Below, in pieces: positions 27,193 to 35,631 of a stretch of DNA of 64,000 nucleotides. The translations under genes were made by a program, and so were the position numbers. The notes beneath the pieces were generated by a model. That model was not told the origin of the DNA. It made no database searches and saw nothing but the letters and a program-made list of their open reading frames with translations. How positions within the stretch are numbered: the stretch's first letter is position 1; every line of letters begins with the position of its first letter. The stretch comes from Kibdelosporangium persicum (GTDB taxonomy: Bacteria > Actinomycetota > Actinomycetes > Mycobacteriales > Pseudonocardiaceae): positions 1 to 64,000 of the forward strand of contig NZ_JAAATY010000012.1 of the NCBI RefSeq assembly GCF_013280595.1, given 5' to 3'.

Positions 27193-28374
27193 TTATGCGG
27201 TCGCCAGCGCCGACAGGTCCCCGTCGAGGCCGAACTGCTTGTACAGGGCCGCCACCGCGTCGGGCAGCGTGGCGCGGTCGACGAGGAACGTCGTCCGGAC
27301 CTGGGTGCAGGACACGCATTCCGCGTCGATCCCGGTGTCCAGGAAGGCCCGCAACGCCAGGGCGGTCAGGCCGGGACGGCTCAGCAGGCCGGCGCCGACC
27401 AGGGACACGGTCGCCACGGACCTCCGCAGCCACGCGCCGGGCAACGCGGCCAAAGCGTCCACTGCGGACGATTCGGGGATACAGCACGACAGGCCGTCCC
27501 GCCAGGTCACCGAATCGACCGGGATCGCCGACTCGGCAAGGACGTCCAGCACGTCCGCGGCGATCTCCAGGAACGATCCACCGGCACGGACGACAAGCTG
27601 GGCGACGTCCGAGACATGCGTGATCGCCGTGACACCCACGCGGGCCTCCAGGTCGCCGGTGATCGTCGTCCCGTCGCCTCTGCCGGACGAATGCCGGACC
27701 GTGAAGTCGATGCCGTGGGCCGCGGCGAGTTCCACCGCTCGCGAATGCATCACCCGGGCGCCGGAGTACGCCATCTCGGCCATGGTGTGAGCGTCGAGGG
27801 AAGGCAGCAGAGGCGGCGCCGGGATCACCCTGGGGTCGGCTTGCCGGATGCCGTCCACATCGGTGTAGATCTCGCAGCGAGCACCGTGCGCGATGGCCAA
27901 CGCGATCGCCGACGTGTCCGAGCCGCCACGGCCGAGCGTGATGATCGCGCCGTCCGGGCCGGCGGCCTGGAATCCCGCGACCACCACGACGTGGTCACGC
28001 ACCAGCCAGTCCCGTACCGGGGTCACGTCCACCCGATCCACCACACCGGAGCCAGGCCGGCCGGTCGCGTGCAGCCCCGCCTGCGGCCCGGTCATCGACA
28101 CCGCGGGCACGCCCACCGAACGCAAAGCGATGGTCAGCAGAGCCGCGGCGGCGTTCTCCCCTGTCGCCAGCAGCTTGTCGACCTCGGCCAGGTCCGGCGC
28201 GGCGCTGATCGAACTGGCCGCCGCGACCAGCCGATCCGTGGCGTCACCGCGAGCCGAGACCACGACGATCACAGCGCCGGTCCCGTGGGCCCGAGCCACC
28301 TGGCGAGCGACGGCGAGAACCTGCTCGTCAGTGGCCAGGGAGCTGCCGCCGTACTTCTGGACGGTGATATCCAT
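27193..28374 (-). CDS. aspartokinase with ACT domains (cluster paralogue)
   Basis: 393 aa, phosphorylates L-aspartate to 4-phospho-aspartate. The catalytic domain opens with VQKYGGSS (usual form KFGGTS) and includes GENAAAALL, TLGRGGSDTSAIALA and YTDVDGIRQADPR. Two ACT domains occupy ~residues 255-390. It starts 5 bp after the condensation-like gene, so both are one transcript. That linkage, rather than to aspartate-semialdehyde dehydrogenase, suggests a pathway-specific paralogue feeding an aspartate-derived product. Whether it escapes Lys/Thr feedback cannot be read from sequence. Confidence 0.9.
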   Translation of the reverse strand: MDITVQKYGGSSLATDEQVLAVARQVARAHGTGAVIVVVSARGDATDRLVAAASSISAAPDLAEVDKLLATGENAAAALLTIALRSVGVPAVSMTGPQAGLHATGRPGSGVVDRVDVTPVRDWLVRDHVVVVAGFQAAGPDGAIITLGRGGSDTSAIALAIAHGARCEIYTDVDGIRQADPRVIPAPPLLPSLDAHTMAEMAYSGARVMHSRAVELAAAHGIDFTVRHSSGRGDGTTITGDLEARVGVTAITHVSDVAQLVVRAGGSFLEIAADVLDVLAESAIPVDSVTWRDGLSCCIPESSAVDALAALPGAWLRRSVATVSLVGAGLLSRPGLTALALRAFLDTGIDAECVSCTQVRTTFLVDRATLPDAVAALYKQFGLDGDLSALATA

Positions 28375-28379
28375 GGCGA

Positions 28380-29645
28380 TCACGCCGCGGCTGGTTCGAT
28401 GGCATCGACCAACTCCGCGACCCGGATGTCCGGCGCGGCGTTGCGCAGCACGGAATCCATCGCGCGCAGGATCCGGCCTACGTGCCCAGGCGGCACGTAG
28501 GCCGTGTCGACACGCACAGCCAGAGTGAGAAGCGTCGCGTCCCCGGCGAAAGCGATCGAACAACGGCCCAGCTGGTACGGCCACCCTGGCAGGTCGTGCA
28601 GCGCGTAGTCCCGGCCCGGGTCGGGAGCGCGCGGCTCGGCTCGAAGCCCGCATTCCCGCAGATCGTTGACGCTGAACGTCTCCTGCGACAGGCCGGCCGC
28701 GTCCAGCGCCGCCGACAGGTCCACAGGCGACCACATGGCGTGGCGGGCGGATCTCATCCGGCCGTGCCACATCTCGTCCACCAGATGGCCGAAAGTCCGC
28801 GTACGGTCCACGTCGACGACAAGCGGTGTGTTCTGCGCCAGGATTCCCACGTGTTCGGCGAGGCGCGGCATGTGCCGGTTGGACACCTCCAGCCGCAGGC
28901 ACAGGCTTCCCCGGTGCACCGCCTGCAACGCGATCGCGACCACAGCGAGCATGACGGCCCGGGATGTGGATCTCTTCGCCAGGCGCGCCAGCCGCGCGGC
29001 GTTGGCCGACGACGTCAGCCCGGCCGCGAGCGTCCCGCCGCCACCCCGGTAACCGGTGAAGGGAGCGTCTACTTTGGCCAACTCGGCAGTCCAGAAAGCA
29101 ACCGCTTCGTCGCTGCGCCAGCGATAACCGTCCTGCAACGCGAGCACGTCACGGGGATTGATGTCGGTTTGCGGGGCCAGGCCGGTCTGCACCAGCAGGC
29201 CGATCGCCGAAGCGTCCATGGCCAGGTTCGACACGCACATCACCACGCTGCGCGGCGTGCCGTTCCGCGTGACCACCGCGAAGTCGAACGGCTGTCTACC
29301 ACGTTCGAAACGGTCGGCCGCCCGCAACTGGTGACTCACCTCATCGACCACGAAGTCGTGCCGGGCACCGGCTTCCACGATCTCGACCGGGTACTCCCCC
29401 GTGCCGCACAGGCGCTGGACCGGACCGGGCAGGATCTGGGTCCGCATGCCTTCGTAACGCCCGACCGCCCGGGAGATCCGCGCGAGCACCTCGGGCAGGG
29501 TGTCATCGACCGGCAGGACGGCCACGCAGTCGCGGTACCAGCCCGAGGTGTCCTGCCGGTGTATCGAGTCCCATTGGGCGTGCTGCGCCCATGTGACCGG
29601 GCCTTCCCAGTCCGCACCGGTGAACCGGCCCACCTCGACGCGCAT
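28380..29645 (-). CDS. stand-alone condensation-domain-like protein, atypical active site
   Basis: 421 aa, resembling the NRPS condensation/acyltransferase superfamily: TWAQHAQWDSIH at the N-terminus, an N-lobe beta strand with the active-site region, and the C-lobe segments EAVAFWTAELAKVDAPF and NTPLVVDVDRTRTFGHLVDEMW. The position of the HHxxxDG motif reads SNLAMDA (S139-A145), so both histidines are lost and only Asp144 remains. It may be a non-catalytic scaffold or use other chemistry. No adenylation or carrier domain is nearby. The ATG at 29645 is chosen for GGAAGGG 6 nt upstream. Confidence 0.72.
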   Translation of the reverse strand: MRVEVGRFTGADWEGPVTWAQHAQWDSIHRQDTSGWYRDCVAVLPVDDTLPEVLARISRAVGRYEGMRTQILPGPVQRLCGTGEYPVEIVEAGARHDFVVDEVSHQLRAADRFERGRQPFDFAVVTRNGTPRSVVMCVSNLAMDASAIGLLVQTGLAPQTDINPRDVLALQDGYRWRSDEAVAFWTAELAKVDAPFTGYRGGGGTLAAGLTSSANAARLARLAKRSTSRAVMLAVVAIALQAVHRGSLCLRLEVSNRHMPRLAEHVGILAQNTPLVVDVDRTRTFGHLVDEMWHGRMRSARHAMWSPVDLSAALDAAGLSQETFSVNDLRECGLRAEPRAPDPGRDYALHDLPGWPYQLGRCSIAFAGDATLLTLAVRVDTAYVPPGHVGRILRAMDSVLRNAAPDIRVAELVDAIEPAAA

Positions 29646-29780
29646 GATCGTCCCTTCCACAACAGCTTGCCGTCCGGGTGATCCGGCCGATGTCCCTGGT
29701 GCTCGGGTGTCCATTGTGGTCACGGAGGCCTCCCCGCGGTGCCCGGCTGATTCAGCACGGTAACCACCGCAAGGCTTTGA

Positions 29781-29816
29781 TCAGTTAACCCTCGGTTATC
29801 CGCCCGGCCTAACTGA
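29781..29816. promoter_or_regulatory. divergent promoter region with TCAGTTA/TAACTGA inverted repeat
   Basis: Seven-bp arms TCAGTTA (29781-29787) and TAACTGA (29810-29816) enclose further GGTTA/TAACC-like heptamers. The region controls the condensation-like/aspartokinase pair to the left and the ABC/SARP/P450 genes to the right. Such A/T-rich repeated heptamers in a GC-rich gap are typical of SARP binding regions, so the downstream BTAD regulator is the natural candidate. Confidence 0.5.
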
Positions 29817-29846
29817 TTTCTAACCGTGCGTGCATACCTTCGCGGG

Positions 29847-31712
29847 ATGAACGGCACCGACAGGATCATGCGGGGCGCGATCAACGCCGCGAGCACACCC
29901 AAGGGCCTGCGCAAGGGCACAGTGCGCCGGGTTTTCGAGTTCGCCCGGCCGCTGCGCCGCAGGCTCATGGTGTTCCTGCTGCTCACCGTGGTCGCCGCGG
30001 TGTTGTTGCTGATCACACCACTGCTCGCCGGACACATCGTGGACACGATCGTCGGCAACGGGAACGCGACGGTGGTCATTTGGCTCGCCGTCACGATCGC
30101 CGTCGTCGCGGTCGCCAGTGCTGTGATCGGTCTCGCGGAGCGCTGGCAGTCGGCCAACATCGGCGAGGCGCTGATCTACGACCTGCGCCGGGCCGTGTAC
30201 GAACACGTCCAGCGCATGCCGGTGGCGTTCTTCTCCCGCACGAGAACCGGCGCGCTGGTCAGCAGGCTCAACACGGACGTCATCGGCGCGCAGAAGGCAT
30301 TCACGTCCACACTGTCCAGTGTGGTCACCAACATCATCCAGCTGGTGCTCACGCTTGCCGTGATGATGACGCTCTCGTGGCAGGTCACCGCGCTGTCGCT
30401 GGTCCTGCTGCCGATCTTCATCGTGCCCACGCGCAAACTCGGCCGCCGGATGGCCGCCCTGCAACGGGAAGCGGCCGACCACAACGCGACGATGACCACC
30501 CAGATGACCGAACGGTTCTCGGCTCCTGGCGCGACACTGGTGAAACTGTTCGGCAGGCCCGCGGTGGAGGCCGACGAGTTCGGCAGGCGTGCGGGCCGCG
30601 TCCGTGACATCGGCGTGCGGACCGCGATGCTGACCCGCTGGTTCCTGACCAGTCTGACGCTGGTCTCCGCGCTGGCCCAGGCTCTGGTGTACGGGGTGGG
30701 CGGCTACCTCGCCCTGTCCGGCGAACTGGCCGCGGGCACGATCGTCACGCTCGCTCTGCTGCTGACCAGGCTCTACACCCCGTTGACCCAGCTGGCCAGC
30801 GTACGGGTGGACGTGATGACCGCGCTGGTGTCGTTCGAGCGGGTCTTCGAGGTGCTCGACCTGCCACCGATGATCACCGAGAAGCCCGGCGCGGTTGCGG
30901 TTCCCGAGGGCGACGTCTCGGTCGAGTTCGACGACGTGCGCTTCTCGTATCCCGCCGCGAGCGACGTTTCGCTGGCGTCGCTGGAGGAAGTCACGTCGTT
31001 CGACCAGCACGGCGGCGAAGAGGTCCTGCACGGCATCACCTTCCGTGCCAGGCCTGGCGAGATGGTCGCCTTGGTCGGCTCATCGGGAGCGGGGAAGTCG
31101 ACCATCGCCGGGCTGGTCCCCCGTCTGTACGACGTGGACAGCGGGGCGGTCCGCCTGTCCGGTGTGGACGTCCGGGACATCCGGTTCCGGTCGCTGCGGT
31201 CGGCAGTCGGTGTGGTGACGCAGGACGGGCACCTGTTCCACGACACGATCCGGGCCAATCTGACGTACGCCCGGCTCGGCGCGACCGAACCGGAACTCTG
31301 GGACGCACTGCGCCGTGCCCGACTGGCCGACCTGGTCCGCCGCATGCCCGACGGACTGGAAACCGTGGTCGGCGAGCGCGGCTACCGGTTGTCCGGCGGG
31401 GAACGGCAACGGCTCACCATCGCGCGGCTCCTGCTCGCCCAACCACGCGTCGTCATCCTCGACGAGGCCACCGCGCACCTGGATTCGGCCTCCGAAGCGG
31501 CTGTCCAGGAGGCGTTGGCGGACGCCCTGACGGGCCGGACCGCGATCGTCATCGCCCACCGGCTGTCGACCGTCCGGGCCGCCGACCAGATCCTCGTCGT
31601 GGAAGGCGGACGGATCGCCGAACGCGGCACGCACGAGTCGCTGCTTGCGAAGAACGGCAGGTACGCGCGGCTGCACCGGACGCAGTTCGCCGAGCGAGTG
31701 ACGGCCGCGTGA
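29847..31712 (+). CDS. ABC exporter, fused permease-ATPase
   Basis: 621 aa half-transporter: six transmembrane helices over ~residues 30-330, then a nucleotide-binding domain. Walker A GSSGAGKST, signature LSGGERQR, Walker B VVILDEAT, H-loop IVIAHRLST. The NBD has a ~20-residue insertion before Walker A (SLASLEEVTSFDQHGGEE). Likely exports the product of this locus as a homodimer or with the second ABC protein at 33.7-35.5 kb. The start could also be GTG 29826; no clear ribosome-binding site distinguishes them. Confidence 0.92.
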   Translation: MNGTDRIMRGAINAASTPKGLRKGTVRRVFEFARPLRRRLMVFLLLTVVAAVLLLITPLLAGHIVDTIVGNGNATVVIWLAVTIAVVAVASAVIGLAERWQSANIGEALIYDLRRAVYEHVQRMPVAFFSRTRTGALVSRLNTDVIGAQKAFTSTLSSVVTNIIQLVLTLAVMMTLSWQVTALSLVLLPIFIVPTRKLGRRMAALQREAADHNATMTTQMTERFSAPGATLVKLFGRPAVEADEFGRRAGRVRDIGVRTAMLTRWFLTSLTLVSALAQALVYGVGGYLALSGELAAGTIVTLALLLTRLYTPLTQLASVRVDVMTALVSFERVFEVLDLPPMITEKPGAVAVPEGDVSVEFDDVRFSYPAASDVSLASLEEVTSFDQHGGEEVLHGITFRARPGEMVALVGSSGAGKSTIAGLVPRLYDVDSGAVRLSGVDVRDIRFRSLRSAVGVVTQDGHLFHDTIRANLTYARLGATEPELWDALRRARLADLVRRMPDGLETVVGERGYRLSGGERQRLTIARLLLAQPRVVILDEATAHLDSASEAAVQEALADALTGRTAIVIAHRLSTVRAADQILVVEGGRIAERGTHESLLAKNGRYARLHRTQFAERVTAA

Positions 31713-31764
31713 CGCCTGGAGCGGCAGGGTCGAAGCCGGATCCATCCTGGAGAGGGGAGCGACC

Positions 31765-32505
31765 ATGCAGATCCGGTGCCTCGGGGACTTCTCCGTGGAG
31801 ATCGACGGCAGGCCGGTGCTGCACTGGCGAGCGGGCAAGGCCCGCAGCCTGTTCCAGTACCTGCTGGTCAACCGTGGCCGGCTGGTCTCGGCGCACCGGC
31901 TGCGCGAGGTGCTGTGGCCGGAGCGCGACGTCTCACCGCAGTCCAGTTCGCTGAAGGTCGCCATGCACGCGGTCCGCAAGATGTTGGCCCCGCACGACGA
32001 GATCACCATCGAGCACGACAACGGCTACTACCGGCTGACCACGCGGGACGTCCGGATCGACTTCGAGGACCTGGCCCGCTGCGCCAGCGCGGCCCGCCAG
32101 GCCGGGGACGCCGCCGTGCCGCACCACCGGCGGGTGGTCGAGCTGTACTCGGGCGAGTTCCTCGCGGGCGAGCACGCCGACTGGGTCGTCGAACACCGCG
32201 AGTGGTGCAAGGCGCTCGTGCTGCACTCGTTGCGTCAGATCAGCGCGGACGCGTTGCGGGAGAACGACTATCTGCACGCGATCGAGGCGAGCAAGCGGAT
32301 ACTGGAGATCGACCCGTGCGCCGAGGGCGCGTACCAGACCCTGATGATCATGCATGCCCGGCTGGGCGAGCTGGGCCGCGTGCACAGCTGGTACCAGCTC
32401 TGCGCCCGGCGGCTGCGAGCGGAACTGGACGTCGAACCGACCCGGCTGACCCGGCGCATCCTGGCCGGATCCATGCGTGGCGATCTTCGTGCGACGGCCG
32501 CCTGA
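31765..32505 (+). CDS. SARP/AfsR-type regulator (wHTH + BTAD)
   Basis: 246 aa: N-terminal OmpR-like winged helix (IRCLGDFSVEIDGRPV, then LVNRGRLVSAHRLREVLWPE and SLKVAMHAVRKML), followed by the bacterial transcriptional activation domain (VVELYSGEFLAGEHADWVVEHREW; RILEIDPCAEGAYQTLMIMH). This is the architecture of pathway-specific antibiotic activators. GGAGAGGGG lies before the ATG. It is 52 bp after the ABC gene and 16 bp before the P450 gene, so probably in the same transcript. Confidence 0.93.
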   Translation: MQIRCLGDFSVEIDGRPVLHWRAGKARSLFQYLLVNRGRLVSAHRLREVLWPERDVSPQSSSLKVAMHAVRKMLAPHDEITIEHDNGYYRLTTRDVRIDFEDLARCASAARQAGDAAVPHHRRVVELYSGEFLAGEHADWVVEHREWCKALVLHSLRQISADALRENDYLHAIEASKRILEIDPCAEGAYQTLMIMHARLGELGRVHSWYQLCARRLRAELDVEPTRLTRRILAGSMRGDLRATAA

Positions 32506-32521
32506 CCGCGACTAGTGTGGT

Positions 32522-33709
32522 GTGGTGACCGAAGCCTCACCCTTCACCGAGACCACCGGGACGGCCCGGTACGCTGGATTCGCCGCCCTGGCCGAGAACG
32601 GACCGGTCCAGCAGGTCACGCTGTTCACCGGCGTGCCCGTCTGGCTGATCACCGGGCACGCCGAGGTGCGGCAGGCGCTGACCAACCCGGACATCGTCAA
32701 GTCGATCACGGAGGTGCCGCACCGCGACCACCTCCCGCCGGACCTGATCGCCGCGATGAACACCCATCTGTTGTCCGCCAACCCGCCCGACCACACCCGG
32801 CTGCGCAGGCTTGTCTCGGCCGCGTTCACCCGGCGCCGGATCGACGCGCTGGAGCCGCGGATCAGGCAGATCAGCGCGTCACTGCTGGATTCGCTGTCGG
32901 CGTCACCGGTCGACCTGGTCAGTGCGTACGCCTATCCCCTGCCGATCACGGTGATCTCCGAGCTGATCGGCGTGCCCTCGTTGCGCCAGGACGTCTTCCG
33001 GCGGCTCTCGTCGATCGTCACCACCGGATACGCGCACTCCGCCGAGGAGTACGTCGCCGCGGTCACCGAGATGGTCGACCTGATCCGCGACCTGATCGCG
33101 GAGAAACGCTCCGATCCGGGTGACGACCTGATGTCGGACCTGATCGCCGTCCGCGACGGCGGCGACAAGCTGTCCGACGACGAGCTCACCTCGATGGTCT
33201 TCGTACTGCTGGTCGCCGGTCACGAAACCACCGTCAACCTCATCAGCACAGGCATCTACAACCTGCTCAAGCATCCCGACCAGCTCGAGAGGCTGCGCGC
33301 GGACCGGACGCTCATGCCGTCCGCCATCGAGGAACTGCTGCGCTACGACGGTCCGGCGATGGTCACCGTTCCGGCCCACACCAAGGCGCCCGTGCGGATC
33401 GGTGACGTCACCATCCCGGCGAACCAGGTCGTCCTGCCGACACTGGCCACCGCGGACCGCGACCCGAGCCGGTTCTCCGCCCCCGATTCGCTCGACATCA
33501 CCCGGACCGACAACCCGCACATGGCGTTCGGGCACGGCATCCACCACTGCCTTGGCGCGCCGTTGGCACGTCTGGAAGCGCGGATCGCACTCACCGACGT
33601 GCTGGCCAGGTTTCCGTCGTTACGCCTGGCCAGGCCCGAGGAGGACGCGCCGCGCAACCCGGCGCTGCTGCTCAACGGGCTGGCCCGGTTGGACGTGTTC
33701 ACCGACTGA
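32522..33709 (+). CDS. cytochrome P450, CYP107-like
   Basis: 395 aa soluble P450. I-helix VAGHETT, K-helix EELLR, heme loop FGHGIHHCLG with the cysteine ligand, and NPPDHTRLRRLVSAAF in the C-helix. Macrolide- and peptide-tailoring P450s of actinomycetes have this layout. Start GTG 32522 or 32525. It converges with the second ABC gene with an 11-bp overlap of the coding ends. Probable tailoring oxidase of the 27-35 kb locus. Confidence 0.93.
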   Translation: MVTEASPFTETTGTARYAGFAALAENGPVQQVTLFTGVPVWLITGHAEVRQALTNPDIVKSITEVPHRDHLPPDLIAAMNTHLLSANPPDHTRLRRLVSAAFTRRRIDALEPRIRQISASLLDSLSASPVDLVSAYAYPLPITVISELIGVPSLRQDVFRRLSSIVTTGYAHSAEEYVAAVTEMVDLIRDLIAEKRSDPGDDLMSDLIAVRDGGDKLSDDELTSMVFVLLVAGHETTVNLISTGIYNLLKHPDQLERLRADRTLMPSAIEELLRYDGPAMVTVPAHTKAPVRIGDVTIPANQVVLPTLATADRDPSRFSAPDSLDITRTDNPHMAFGHGIHHCLGAPLARLEARIALTDVLARFPSLRLARPEEDAPRNPALLLNGLARLDVFTD

Positions 33710-35504
33710 CGCGGCTCGGCTCGTGCGCGGTGTCCTCTTCGGTTTCGTCTTCGAGGAAGCCGCCGGACTGGTGTTGCCAGAGCCGGGCGTAGGTGCCGTC
33801 GAGCTCGAGCAGGTCGGCGTGCGTGCCCTGCTCGATGATCCGGCCGCGGTCGAGCACGACCAGCTGGTCCATCCGCGCCACCGTGCTCAGCCGGTGCGCC
33901 ACCACGAGCGCGGTCCGTCCTTCCATCAGCCGCCAGAGTGCTTCCTGGACAAGGATTTCGCTCTCCGAGTCGAGCGCGCTCGTCGCCTCGTCGAGCAGCA
34001 GGATCGGGGCGTCGCGCAGGATCGCCCTGGCGAGGGCGACACGTTGCCGTTGCCCGCCGGAGAGCTTCACCCCGCGCTCGCCGACCAGGGTGTCGAACCC
34101 GTCCGGCAGCCCGGACGCGAACTCCGTGACGTGCGCCGCTTCCGCCGCGCGCAGGATCTCCTCGTCCGACGCGTCCGGCCGGGCGAACGCGATGTTCTCC
34201 TTCAGCGTCCGGTGGAACATCGCCGGGTCCTGCGGGACGTACGCGATCAGGCTGCGCAGGTCGGCTTGTTTGAGCTTGCTGATGTCCTGCCCGCCGATCG
34301 TGATCCGGCCGCCGTCGATGTCCATCATCCGCAGCAGCAGCTTGGTCAGCGTGCTCTTGCCGCCGCCGGACCGGCCGACCAGCCCGACCTTCGTCCCGCT
34401 GGGCACGGTCAGCGTGAGACCGGTGAACAGGTCCGGCGCGCCGGCGTGCGCGAAGACGACGTTGTCGAACCGGACATCGGCGGCCTGCGGCCGCAGCTGT
34501 TCCGGCCTGGCCGGGTCGACCACGGTCGGCGGGTCGAGCAGCAGTTCGGTGAACTGCGCGGCCTCGGTCAGCGAGCTCTCCATCCGCCGGTAGATCTGGT
34601 TGAACTCGAACATGATCCGGGTCGCGTTCGTGAAGTACGCGAACGTCACCACGACCGCCTCGACACCGACGTTGCCGAGGGTGATCGCGAGGAACAGGCC
34701 CAAAGCGTTGGTCAGCACCGAAAGCGGCCCGACGACCATGTCGATCCGCAGGTTCGCGTAGTCCCACGACCGCATCGCCAGCCGCCGGTGCTCGGCGACC
34801 CGCGAACGGTGCTCGGCCGCTTCCCGGTCCTCCGCGGCGAAGGCCCGTACGGTCTCCATGTTCGTCAGGCTGTCCGCGACATGCCCGGACACCCGGGCGA
34901 TCGCGGCCTCCCGATTGTCCACAAGGATCTGACGCCGCCGGATCAGGGGCGCGATGACCAGGCCGGTCAACGCGATCATGCCGACGAGTACCAGGACGAG
35001 AACGGGGTCGTAGGTCCACAACACGACGGACGCGAAACCCAACGGGACGAAGTTCGCGACCACCGAGAACGCCAGCGTGTCGACGATGTCGGTGAACCGG
35101 CTGGCGAAGCTCAGCGACCGCTTGGTCAGCGAACCCGCGAAGTTGTCGTGGAAGAAGGCCGCGTCCTTGGCCAGCAGCGCCTGCATGCCGACGACGCCGA
35201 GGTGCTCGCTGCCCAGCCCGTCCACCCGGTTGAGGCAGTGCACGCCGATCCGCCAGAACACCTCGGCGAGCAACAACAGCCCGGCGAAACCCACCAGGTA
35301 GGACAGCACGTCCCGGCCCCCGCCGGCGAGGTGACCGGCCAGCTGCGCTACGACGAGCGGCGTGACGTAGTACAGACAAGTGTTGCCCAGCGCGGGAAAA
35401 ACCATCGCGGGTACGGAGAATCGCTTGAGACGGACCAGTTCCAGCCAGTAGTACCGCAGTGCCAACGTGAGCGATTGACGACGAGTCGACCTCTCAGCTG
35501 CCAT
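33699..35504 (-). CDS. second ABC exporter, fused permease-ATPase
   Basis: 601 aa. Six-helix permease (~20-320), then the ATPase with Walker A GRSGGGKST, LSGGQRQR, ILLLDEAT and LVVAHRLST. The C-terminal tail is acidic (LEDETEEDTAHEPS). A GGGAAGGGGAAGG purine run precedes the ATG at 35504. The frame is open further upstream only through palindrome copy 3. Lies tail-to-tail with the P450. Confidence 0.93.
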   Translation of the reverse strand: MAAERSTRRQSLTLALRYYWLELVRLKRFSVPAMVFPALGNTCLYYVTPLVVAQLAGHLAGGGRDVLSYLVGFAGLLLLAEVFWRIGVHCLNRVDGLGSEHLGVVGMQALLAKDAAFFHDNFAGSLTKRSLSFASRFTDIVDTLAFSVVANFVPLGFASVVLWTYDPVLVLVLVGMIALTGLVIAPLIRRRQILVDNREAAIARVSGHVADSLTNMETVRAFAAEDREAAEHRSRVAEHRRLAMRSWDYANLRIDMVVGPLSVLTNALGLFLAITLGNVGVEAVVVTFAYFTNATRIMFEFNQIYRRMESSLTEAAQFTELLLDPPTVVDPARPEQLRPQAADVRFDNVVFAHAGAPDLFTGLTLTVPSGTKVGLVGRSGGGKSTLTKLLLRMMDIDGGRITIGGQDISKLKQADLRSLIAYVPQDPAMFHRTLKENIAFARPDASDEEILRAAEAAHVTEFASGLPDGFDTLVGERGVKLSGGQRQRVALARAILRDAPILLLDEATSALDSESEILVQEALWRLMEGRTALVVAHRLSTVARMDQLVVLDRGRIIEQGTHADLLELDGTYARLWQHQSGGFLEDETEEDTAHEPSRVSR

Positions 35505-35570
35505 CCTTCCCCTTCCCACCGCCGGAAACACCCATCTTGCCCGGCCCGGTGGGATCTGGCGATCGATTAA

Positions 35571-35622
35571 CCCCTCGTGAGTGTTTATCAGTGTTAGAAC
35601 ACGGATAAACACTCACGAGGGG
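35571..35622. repeat. dispersed palindromic element, copy 3
   Basis: Perfect 19-bp arms (35571-35589 and 35604-35622; core CCTCGTGAGTGTTTATC), with an additional inner GTGTT/AACAC pair, so nearly the whole 52 bp can fold. It begins 9 bp after the stop of the GH87-like gene and lies upstream of the ABC gene. Confidence 0.92.
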
Positions 35623-35631
35623 TTCAGGGGT

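Noticed and set aside
30303-30322. acactgtccagtgtgg hairpin
   Set aside because: Internal to the ABC exporter gene with normal codons; no sign of regulatory use.
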